Source: Brachionus plicatilis
Taxonomy: Eukaryota > Rotifera > Eurotatoria > Ploima > Brachionidae
Assembly: GCA_010279815.1 (NCBI GenBank)
Contig: QEOQ01000486.1
Coordinates: forward strand, 1,132,088 to 1,196,087
Reading direction: 5' to 3'
Length of the DNA stretch: 64,000 nt
The translations under genes and the position numbers were made by a program. Position 1 is the stretch's first letter. Every line of letters begins with the position of its first letter. Shown in pieces: positions 1 to 10,900 of the stretch. Below the pieces are notes generated by a model, which was not told where the DNA came from, did not search any database, and saw nothing but the letters and a program-made list of their open reading frames with translations.

Positions 1-1054
1 TAAAAAAGATCATAGAGACACAAAAAATACATCTCAAAATATTGATATTTTATTTGATCATTAATTTTTCCTGTGTTAATTAAAATTAATTTTTATTTTT
101 TAATTTTAGTGAAATTTATTTTGTTTCATCTAGTTTCACCATCAAAGTTTTAAAAGCTCAATTTTGTTAATTTAAATTAATGAAAAAAAAATTTTTGGAA
201 AGTTTGTATCGGGTTTATACCGATTTGTTTGCCTTAAAATCCTCATAGACAAAATTCACGAATTTACGAAAATTAAAGTAATTTTAATTTTAATATTAAT
301 TTTTTGAATTTCGGTTAATTTAAGCGAGTTATTGACAATGAGAATATCAAAAAATAAAAATCCTTTCTGTAATTTTTGTACTTTCTTTACTTTTTTTAAA
401 TTTAAATTAATTTGGCCCTATTCCTTTTTATACTTTCTGAACTTTTTGTTCTTTTTCATATTTAAAATAAAATTTTTAATTAATTAGTAGTTTAAATATT
501 AATATTAATTTGAACTAATATTTCTCTAAACCTAACATACCCGAACCCCGTTAAATTTATTATATAGTTATTAAAATACTGTTTAAGTAGAAAAAGGAAT
601 AGGGCCAAATAAATTTAATTTTAGAAAAAGTACAAAAAGTACAAAAAAGGTAACGTTTTTTTAATAATTAAATCTCATTTCCTATCCATGGAAAATTCCA
701 AACTTAACGACATATTAAAATTTGTTTAAATATTTTTGCTTTGTAAAATAAGTGGAGATCAGTTTTTTAGTAGGACCCTAATAAATAAATATTGTGTAGC
801 TTAGAATTTTCAAAGTCATTCAATTTTACTTTCAAAACTGATGGAGTTATAATAATTTTGATATAAACCGAGAACTTAGTAATTATCCGTAACATCTTTG
901 AATTTTTAAGTATAAGTTATTTTAATTTTTTGGTTTTCCTGTATGCTTAACTTTGGATCAGATGTGAGTTAAGGTCATTTATTTTGCTGTAAAAATTTTT
1001 CAGATGATTTTGTAAATTTGTAAATTACTAAAATAGAAAATAATCAAAAAATAC
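1..1054. other. Non-coding left edge with an inverted-repeat element
   Basis: Apart from the tentative microexon at 952-986 I see no coding sequence. The stretch is A+T-rich and includes the TIR element at 362-650. Missing 3' exons of the AprA-like gene may lie here or beyond the window; none has the raised GC content or clean splice sites of the recognised exons. Confidence 0.5.
362..650. repeat. TIR element (MITE-like), GGCCCTATTCC ends
   Basis: The arm at 362-430 (ending TTTGGCCCTATTCC) reappears as an imperfect reverse complement at 591-650 (starting GGAATAGGGCCAAA). The arms are about 60 nt, separated by about 160 nt of A+T-rich DNA without an ORF. This is the shape of a non-autonomous DNA transposon; superfamily not assigned. 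Confidence 0.6.
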
Positions 1055-1397
1055 TCTTCTTTATTGGAGCTTCCACCGATCCACATCAAAGAAGCATCTG
1101 GCCTAAAAATTTTATCAGGAACAGATAGTGAAAGATAATGCCACCATATAGGTCTTTGAACAATTGTATCTTTATTTTTTAGTTAAAATAAACATTTTTA
1201 TAATTTAAATTAAATTTACCATCTTGCCATTTTTGGGATGTCATATTTAAAATAAACAATTTGTATCCGCTAAGTTCATAAGTTTGAATAAGTTGATATC
1301 CATAGTTGGGATCGAACTGGAACACATAGTCATCAAGAGGCGTTTGATAGCCAAATTTAAAATAAAGAAAAATCAAAAAAACACCTTTAAATCTCAT
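1055..1397 (-). CDS. AprA-like / PhoPQ-activated pathogenicity-related family protein, 5' part
   Basis: Not all of this gene is in the window; it runs toward the left edge. Exon 1 (1397-1220) starts at the only in-frame ATG, at 1397. It encodes a signal-peptide-like N-terminus (MRFKGVFLIFLYFKFGYQ), then TPLDDYV and, further on, ILNMTSQKW. Exon 2 (1169-1055) follows a 50-nt intron in matching phase and reads RPIWWHYLSLSVPDKIF, then a W-I-G-G-S-S-N-K-E stretch. The order LDDYV, NMTSQ-W, RP-WWH, (L/I)GG-SN is that of the PhoPQ-activated pathogenicity-related family, which also includes Dictyostelium AprA; eukaryotic members are secreted alpha/beta-hydrolase-like proteins. A possible 35-nt third exon (986-952, reading KINDLNSHLIQ) is phase-compatible but tentative. 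I could not place later exons. The family call is from motif memory; the cellular role is unknown. Confidence 0.72.
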
Positions 1398-1625
1398 TTT
1401 TAAATTTTTTATCAAAAATTGGTTAAATAAAAAATACCGAGAAAACTCGTATGATTTATGTTATTTTTAGAATCACAAGATTCCTTATTTTATTATCAAA
1501 AATGAACAAATTATAAAGATTAAGTCAAAAATAATAATTATTTTTTTTTGAAAAAAAAATTATCTTCACCATTAAAAATTTAACAATTTTAAAAAATGAT
1601 AAAAACAAATTAAAAAAAATAAAAT

Positions 1626-1631
1626 TTTATT
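1626..1631 (-). promoter_or_regulatory. Candidate poly(A) signal of Piezo
   Basis: AATAAA on the minus strand, about 43 nt beyond the exon B stop codon. No AATAAA fits in the 29 nt between exon A's stop and exon B, so both isoforms probably share this end. Confidence 0.5.
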
Positions 1632-1673
1632 TAAAAGTTTTTATTTTCTTTCAAAGTTAAGTTTTTTCTTGGT

Positions 1674-1986
1674 TTATTGATTTTTCTTATCATCATTATC
1701 AATGGTTTCTTGATCACTGCGTGACCTGTTTTGGGGATTTTTTGGAGGACGGGTGTACTTGATCATCGTCTCAGGCGACCGATACAAAAATATAATCTTT
1801 GCATACAATTCTTCTTCTAGCAAAAACTGCTTGTTTTCCCGCACCATATACACTGATCTTACCAACTTGAGAATTCTATCCACATTTGGCAATTGTTCGA
1901 ATATGATTTTCATGGACGAATTTACGACCATAATGCGGATAAAACGAGATAAGGCAAGCACAAAAGTTATATATATACCTATTATT
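1674..1986 (-). CDS. PIEZO: Piezo alternative terminal exon B (inner helix + C-terminal domain)
   Basis: Begins after a T-rich tract and acceptor GAAG at 1987. Its first base again completes the Gly codon from exon 14. It encodes [10 protein letters not shown]..., then [16 protein letters not shown] and [19 protein letters not shown], followed by a 24-residue polar tail with a stop at 1674-1676. There are 103 full residues. This copy is much closer to vertebrate Piezo and keeps R, F, E, Q and E at the positions of mouse K2479, F2494, E2495, E2496 and E2537. Only 29 nt separate the exon A stop codon from the first base of exon B, so exon B's polypyrimidine tract lies directly behind the exon A stop. 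An isoform A transcript would carry exon B as 3' UTR unless it ended early. Confidence 0.9.
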
Positions 1987-4900
1987 CTTCACAAAAAAAA
2001 AAATAAAAAAAAAATTTAAAGGCGAACTGTGGTGTTTTTTAGTCTTCGTCTTTCTAATTCCCTTCGATTACACTTGGTTATATGAATCATGAAAGCCGGG
2101 TCTCGGTAGATATAAATCAACTTTTCATAAAGCTCGTCTTCTAAATCGAGGAGCACCAAAGATCTTACCAAAAGTATATCATTGAGCAGCTGAATTAGTT
2201 TATCCACATTGGGTAATTCCTGATAAATTATTTTTGTTGATGAGCCCACAAGTGCATCTCTGACCAGTTGAGCAATTAAAATAATGAAGGTTGAGTATAA
2301 CCCTACAATGCTACAGGTGATAAAAATTAACCTCTTTTCTGATAAATTCATTTCATGCATTAAGCAAAAAGCATTACATAAGAATTATAAAGTTACGAGA
2401 GATAGGATCAGATCAAGCGTTAGGAGAAGACACAAGGAAGACAAAATAACACTCAAAAAATAATATAAAAATTTACCCTTGTTCGGTAATAAATGAGATA
2501 CTTGATGGGGAAACTTGGTCACTTACTACCACAATTGACAAATAGCCAGATTTGGAGCAAGGTGGAGTGTAGTTTTTTGTTGGAATTTCCAAGGCGTCCC
2601 ACCACAAGTTATTCGACTGATTTCGCAATTTTATTTGAATGTCAACATAATATTTGAGTTTTTCTTAATTTGAAATTTTTAGATCAAAATTTTGAAAAAA
2701 TAGAAAAGTGTGTGGAAAATAAAATATTATTTTGAAATAAATTAATGACTAATAATTTTAAAATAATCTTTAAAAAATAAACAATGCAATTTTTATTGAC
2801 AGTATAAATAAATTAATTTTGAATTTTTTTATGAAGAAATTTGTAAAAATTCTATTTTAATGATTCGGGGGAAAAATTTAAGTTCTTGAAAAAATTTTTT
2901 TTATACATGATTAGAAATAAACACGATTTAAACTAATTAAAAAAAAACATTTTTAAAAAAAATTATTTTTTTTTAAAATATTTCATGAAACTTGGTCCTT
3001 TAATTAGTTTAAATCGTGTTTATTTCTAATCATTGATAAAAAAAAATTTTTTCAAGAACTTAAATTTTTCCCCCGAATCATTAAAATAGAATTTTTACAA
3101 ATTTCTTCATAAAAAAATTCAAAATTAATTTATTTATTTTCAAAAACTTAAATTTTTACCCCAAATCATTAGAATAGAATTTTTTCAAATTTCTTCATAA
3201 AAAAATTCAAAATTAAATTCATTTTTATTATTTAACTGAATTTTTGATAATCAAGCTATGATTTTCGATTTTTGACCTAGTTTTATTGCATGTTTTTTAT
3301 TTATAACGCTGCGTTTTAACATTAAAAAACGCATTTTTATGCACACATCACAATGTGGCCGGCTTTAACATTAAAGGATAGAATAGAGAAAATTTATCAT
3401 AGATATTTTTTTTATCAAAATAACATTATTTCACAATTTTTTATTGGCAATAAATTGAAAAACGATTAAAATTTTCAAAAAATCTACAAAAAATGAAAAT
3501 CGAGGTCGTCTACGACCAATTGGCCAAGTGTAAAATGTCAGTCTGTGGCCAATTTCATAAAACTAATTTTCCAGGTAATTTAAAAATCAAGTCATTTAAT
3601 TTATAAATTTAATTTTAATTTTTTTTCTGTTAATTTTTTATCACAATTATTTAATCTTACATATATGAACTAAGTTTAACAAGTTTTCAACTTGGTTATA
3701 TTACTTAGAAATCAAGTTTTAATACAAAAAATTATAAAAATGAAATCTCAATATAAGGATACAGTTGATACTGATAATGATAAAATTTAGATTCAAATTC
3801 AATTTTATCAAAGATTTTTAAAAAAAAATTTTTCCGATGAAAGTTGTTACAAAATTTCTATAAAAAAGAATCAATGAGTATATTTCCATAAAAAATTGTT
3901 AATTAAAATACATCTCATCAAATAAATATTCTATCCTTTAATGTCAATACATCTCTCTGAGTTGTCTCTTATTTTGTTTAATTTCCATTTATTGATAAAT
4001 CATTAAATACACTTTAGTAAAACTTTACTCTTAACAAAATTAAAAATCACTTTTTATAATAGACAGTTTTTTAACAAAAAAATTTTTAATTTTTAAAACA
4101 ATTTTAATATTTTCACCTCATAAAAAATTTTAATTAAAAAATTTTAAGAGAATTTAGGAGCTCTCCTTTTCTCTGTGAAACTATTCACTTCAATTCTATT
4201 CACTAACTTCAATTTAAAATCAATAAGATATGAAACTGGATCATGCGATTATTTCTAAAAGATCAGAACATATTACAAATTGAAGTTCTAGATCAAGATC
4301 AAAATGGTTTAATTTTTTGTGTTTGAATCACCAAATGTATCCAATGTTGAAATAACATTGAAAAAGTGCCATGTTTCAAATAAAAAAATAATTTTAGCTT
4401 AAAATTTTTAAGTTAATATTGTAAGCATTTTCGCAATTTAAATTAAACTCTTTAGTGTAATAGAATGAGTTTAATTTTTATTTAGAAATTTGAAAAAAAT
4501 ATTGAAAATTCATTTTTTTTACTCTTAAATTTTTTATTTATTTGTTTATCTGTACCTTTACCAACCTTCAAAATAAAATATATGAAACAAAAAAATTAAA
4601 AATAAAATCGAATAAGATAAATAATTCTTTTAGATTTAAATTAATATTCAATCGTTGAAAAACTCGATTTAGCCGGTTTGGTGTTTTGCAATCAATTTTT
4701 GTTCTCGGTTTTGTGAACCATAATTTCACTGTTCACCAAAAGGTGAACCAAAATAGAATTAGGTGATAAAATCTTAAATTAGGTCAAAAACTTTTAGACT
4801 ATGAAAATAAATTGAATAAATAGGTATTTAATAGAATGCCTAATTCTGAATACTGATATAAAAACAATTGAAGTTAATAATTTTTTTGTTTTTTTTTTTT

Positions 4901-7900
4901 TAATTTGAAGGAGCTTTAGAAATAGCATTTGTTCTGATCTAGTTGACCTGGTATTACCCTTTCAACAATCCAAAATACCCAGATTCCCTCCCTACTTAAA
5001 TCTGGCAACAAGAATTGTTCCACTAAAATATGAACCATAGTTCACCTAACCGACCCAAAAAAAAACCTTGTTTTTTTCTTTAAAAATTTTTAATTTAGTG
5101 ATAATTGAAGTTCGTTTGATGAATATTAACAAATACTCAATTTATAAAAAATGGAAAACAGAACGTAGATAGTTTTTTTAACTACAAATATTATCTTAAA
5201 TATCATCATAGTACAAACCCTAAGTCAAAATTTAAAAATTACAATATTAACTTAAAATTATTTTTTTATTTGAAACTGAAAAAAATATTTGAAACATCGT
5301 ACTTTTTCAATTTTATTTCAACATTGGATACATTTTGTAATTTAAACACAAAAAATGAAACCATCAATGATAGAGAAGAAATAATTTTTTTACCAAGCAA
5401 TTACTTGACATGCTATGTCAAGTTTATTTTCATTTATGAAATTTTAATAAATTAAATTAAATATTTTCTAACAAAAAAAAACTTTCAGTCGGAAAAATAA
5501 ATAAGTTTTTTTTAAGAATTAATCTTGTGGAAATACTGATACATGAATTTTCAATAGCTTAATTCACTATATAATTTCAAAAGATCAATATTTTTTATAA
5601 ATTCACATTTTTTAATTAATAACTTAAAAAAAATTATTTACCCGAATTTTTCATTGAATCAATTTCTACAATATTTCCTTTAGTTCTGGCATGAACAAAC
5701 CTCGGATAGACCGATTCCAGCTTGACACTTTTAGCACTATTTTCGTCATTTAGCATTTTAAAAAGTTCCATCTTAGTTTCGTTGTAGAGCTTTGACTGCT
5801 TGGAAGCTGAAACAACCTCACTGATTTGTTCATTCTTAAGGCCCGTAGACACTCTTGTTAATGAATAAAAAAAATTCAGCTCAACAGGATCAGGTTCAAT
5901 CAATTGTTCTTTCAAATTTTCAAAACTGGGCGGACTTATCTGCCAAATTGAAGTCGAATTTCCGGGTATAGCTATGCAAAACACATCATCTGGAGTATAG
6001 TCTTTCAAAAAGCTGTAGGAACCCGAATCAATGTTCTTTAAGGAATTGAAATCGTTTAGACTAAATTTTTGCGCAAGACGCTGCTGAGAGGACATCGAGT
6101 AGATTTGGAGAAATCCGGCAATCTGCAGGTCAACTTTGCACGTCTGCGGTGGAATTGATTCATTAAAGTCCTTGCTGACAGAAAACAAAAGCAATGGAAA
6201 CCAAATGATGAGTATTATTATGGTCAAAAGAAGACCTCCAAAGCCGTACTTAATGGTAGCTTTACGCTTAGTACCTCTTGGAGTAGGATATTTCTAAATA
6301 AATATTGAAAAAATTATTTTAATTTCAAAAAAAATTTAATTAATTTTTATTATACATTTTCGTTGTATCTAAAGCATTTGAGTACAAAAATGTTGGCATA
6401 TATGTCTTCCATCTGAAGCCAATCAGACAGACTTAGAGAGGTGTCGGTAAACATCCAGTCCATGAGCGATCTTAGCTCGAGCAGAAATGGAACCAGAAGA
6501 AAACCTTTGAAAAGGACAAGGTTTACGTAGCTGTAACTCTTGGTCAAAAAATTTCCCAAAATTCTGGTCGGGTATCCGCATCTTATTTGTCGGGATGAAT
6601 AGCCGAAGTAAATACATTTGACCAAGTACCATATTTGTACAGGCCTGTTTGCAGTAAAAGGCAATTTGGTGATGTATGGAAGGACAAAAAAAACCCAAAT
6701 GTGCACAAACAGGACCAGAGCCAACTGGAATAAAAATTTTCCAACCCTGTTTTTTCTTAGATATAAAGCTCTATCCACTATCATGAGAATAAATTGGATC
6801 AAAAACATGACCAAAAACGAGTACGGCACCTTGTTGTCTTTTATGGAACTAACCACGCTGTTTGACGAATCCTCGGCTGCCAAATAGGCCGACTCGCCAA
6901 AGTATTGATATGTAAATATAGTTATGATACAATTTATAAACTCACAGAGGAATGTTTTAGCATAGCAGTCCACAACAACGGCATAGTGTTTGGATTGAAT
7001 GTCACGATAGAATTTCAAAAATGGATTAGTTGTCTTTTCTCTTAAAATGAATGTTATTGTTAAAAGCTTTAGTAGTGGCATCTTACAGTTGAAGATCAAT
7101 TCAAAATATCATTTCTATTCAAAGAGTTTATCTTTAGATATAAAACTAATCTTTAAATGTATTTAAATAATTTTAATGTAACATGCTTTACATGTTATGT
7201 AGATTAAAAAAATTAAATGATTAAAAAAAAATATTTTCTAAATCCATTGATAAAATTATTTTCAAAGGTATTTGTATCTAGCACTCAGAACTAGAATAAA
7301 ATTTAAAACTGAATTTCAAATATTAAAATTCCAAATAATTAATAAAATGAAAAGATCGATCTTTTCTACAAATATTTTTGATAGAAATTTTTTTTTATTT
7401 TAGAATCTACATAACATATAAAGCATTTTACATTAAAATTTTTCAATTAATGAAAAGATTAATTTTAACATCAAATGATAAACTATATGAATTGAACTGA
7501 TATATTGAATTGATCATCAACTTCAAGATGCCTTAGTAGTTAGGAGTTAGATGTGTGTTATGATAATAAGCTTTCACAAGACATGGAATAGATACAAACA
7601 GGACAACATTTAATTATAGGAGGGAAAATAAATTTAAATTTACATGATTATGATTAGATAAAATTCTAATTTTCTTTAAAAAAAATTTTTTTTAATCAAC
7701 TTGATTTTAATTGACCATTTTTGGATAAACTTTTTTAGCGGTTAATCCAATTTCCGGTTTATAACGGTATTGTAATTAAAGTTAAAAAATTTTATATCAA
7801 AGAATGCTTTTTCGCAGCTCTAAAATCTTTCCAAATTAACACAAGAAAAAACTTCAAAATAGGTCTGTGCTAATTCAGAACTTCAGAAAACATATCTAAA

Positions 7901-10900
7901 GTTGAGTTTTAAATTTTTGAGTATTTTTAATTCAAATTGTTTTTTTTTTATTTTTTAAAATTAAAATCCTTTTATTCCAGAAAAAAAATTTTATTTACAA
8001 ATTGTAACCTATCTCATCGATTTTTCGTAATTAAATTCGAAAACTACAAATTTTTTAATAAAAATTTTAGTATTCAAGTCGGATTGAAATTCAATTTATT
8101 TTATGAATTTTTTTTCAATTATTCTTTTGATTAATTTTTGTTTTCAAATATTAAATCGAAAATTTGACCAAAAAAATTTAAAAAAATGATTGTTCCTCAA
8201 AATTTGATCATTTTCAAAAAGCTTAAAATTTTAAAGTGTGATAACATATTTTTTCCAAGAGAAATTTTTTAATCAAAATCTAAAAATTAATGAATTATTT
8301 AAATTAGTTACCTCTTATTTCTTGAAAGTTTTTATTTTTTATTTAAAAATATTAAAAAAAGAATGATTAAAAGCCTTAAGTCAAAAATAGATTAGAAAAA
8401 AAACAAAATTTTTGTCAAATAATAGAAGTGAATTGGAAAATGAATACAATTTGAAAAAAAATCTAACAGTCTTGAATATTGACCTTAAAATTAATATAAT
8501 TAATCTAAAAGCTTTTTATTTAATTTTCAATACTTTTTTCAGCTTATCCAATTTCTAATTTTGGTGTTAAGATTTACAAAAATTAGAGTGAAAAAACTAA
8601 TATGGAATTTTAAAAAATAATCAAACGATTCCATAAAACAACATCAATATTTTAATCTTTTTTAATTTAATTATAATCTCCAAGTGCTTCTTAGGAAGTA
8701 TTTAAAAAAATAACTTGAGAAATCATTTCGAATTTTATATTTTGTTTTTGAATAGTGTACCGAAATTCACCAAATTTCGAAATCATTATCACATTCTTTA
8801 TGTGCTAAAGAGATTTTTTTTTGTGCAGATAGACCCAAACATAGGTAAATTATTAAATTTATAATAGTATTTTTAAAATGAAAAATAAAATAAGGTTTGT
8901 CATCGAAAATTCTTTTTAGTAATATTCTGATAATTGGAAATTTTCCTTAAAAATCTTAATAATAAGTAAAATAATTTAAACTTAAATTAAATACAATACC
9001 GCGTTAAAAAATTATTAAAAAATTAATTTAATAAAAAAATCTAATTACTTTGATATTTGTTCTGCTTTGTTTTTTAACCGTTTTAGACCACCTTCATCAG
9101 TATTTTCTTCATCGTCATAATCATTTGCATTCTCTTCTTCGATCAGTTCAGGCTCATCGACCACTTCACTGGGTTCAATCTGTAAACTTTCATTAGTTTC
9201 CTCATCTAGATTACTTTCAGCATTAATTTCCTTATTTTTAATTGTGATCATCTCATCGTCATTCTCATCACTTGAATAATCTTTCCAAAGACCAAGACGC
9301 TTAAGAATTGTTCGGTGCAAAAATATTACCAACAGACAAAATAAATCAAACACAGCAAAATTATTAATTTTCGCTATACCAAGTACTTGAAGCAATTTTT
9401 TAAGTGACTCTTTATCTTGAGAAAAAAAGTCAAATTGGAAAAGGTATTTAATGACCACAATGGCTTCAATGTAAGTGATGCTGGTGATCCAAAAAGTTTT
9501 TGTCGGACGTGGTAGACAAAGCATTGCCCATAAAAATATTGAAATTGGTAATGGCACCGAGAGAAGTGAGGCTGATTTTAAATGATTCAAAATCATAAAA
9601 AAATAGCAAATAAACTCAGACTGACTGAGAGCAAAGTAAAAAATTGAAGAAAGAAATTTGTCAATTCTAGATTGAGAATTCATATGCTGATTTAGTTCTT
9701 TCAAAGCTTGCTGAATATCTTGGTCAGTTAAGTAGCCATCTATTGATTGCATGGATGGTTCTTGGCTATTCGAGTTGAATTTTAGTTTAAGCTTTTCTTT
9801 TGCCAACATGTGGGATACCAGTCGGAAGTCTTTCGATTGCTTGTTTAAATAAAAAATGAGAATATCAAAAGCAATGAGGAAATATTTTTCAAAGTAGTAT
9901 TTGATGGTCAAAAAATGTTTGTTTTCCACGGTTAACCAGCTTTTTTTTGGCTCAGTATCTTTTTCATTTTCGCTTTCTTTTTCATCCAAAATGATTGTTG
10001 TCGGAAAAATTGCTTGCTTCATTTCTTTTGAGAAATTCGAAGATGAGTCCGATGACGATAAAAATTCTTCATCGAGATCTTTTGATTTAGAAGTTTGACT
10101 ATTCAAATCAGCGCATTCATCTGCATCTAATTCTTCATCAAACATGTAATAATCACCAGAACGCACAGCTTAATTAAAGATAAATTGTATCTTTAGTAAA
10201 ATTTGAATACTATGGTAAAAGCTTGCGAAAGAATAAACAAGCAAAGTGAAAATAATTTAATTTTAATTTAAAATTTTTTAAAATGTTTTTTTTTGAGAAA
10301 ACATTAGTGAAATGTGATAACATGAAAACATTTCCTGATTTGTGACTTTTAAACCACTCTGAATAAAACTAAAGGAAAATTTTTGTTTTATTATGACAAG
10401 CTTTTTTTTTTGGAGAAAATTTTGAAATCTTCTGATAATTATTTCTAATTGAATAAAATATATCACCAATTTGTAGTTTTGTTCTAAGTAATTAACTTAT
10501 TTTATTTAATAAAGAACAGTTTAAATTTTGTTTTGTTTAAAAAAAGTAAAATTTCCAACTCTAATGAATAGGAAATCATATTAACATTATAAAAATAATT
10601 GAATCGAAAATATTATTTTTCATAAAAAAATTAAATTTATGAAATTTAAAATCTCCACCAGCAAGAATAATCTTATTATGAGATAGGGACTAGTGTTGGG
10701 AACCGTACAAACGGCCATTGATGCGGCCAAAAATTTTTTGAACCGCGAACAAGACCGCTGAGCTGGCCGGCCAAAACATAGACGGACGGCCAAATTTACG
10801 GCCAAACTTAAAACGGAAGGCCACTTTGGCCTCCAAAAATTTGGACCGCTGAGTTGGCTGGCCAAATCAAAGACGGATGACAAAATTTGCGATCAAACCA

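Larger units (their letters stand above)
2664..5641 (-). other. Piezo intron 13, repeat-filled, no gene
   Basis: About 3 kb of A+T-rich sequence splitting the extracellular cap between exons 13 and 14. It contains the large hairpin at 2806-3135, a diverged extra arm at 3138-3215, and a weaker inverted pair (ACATTAAAGGATAGAATA at about 3367 and its complement at about 3927-3944). The short ORF at 5270-5455 shows no recognisable protein and is taken as chance. Confidence 0.75.

Noticed and set aside
2311..2360. Upstream extension of the exon A reading frame to 2360 as coding
   Set aside because: The splice acceptor at 2311 gives the exact Piezo continuation (G-I-V-G-L-Y) in phase with exon 14; the upstream codons resemble nothing in the family.
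4660..5060. Possible TIR pair around GTGAACCATA / GAACCATAGTTCACC in Piezo intron 13
   Set aside because: The similarity between the two ends is short and breaks up; I could not define an element.
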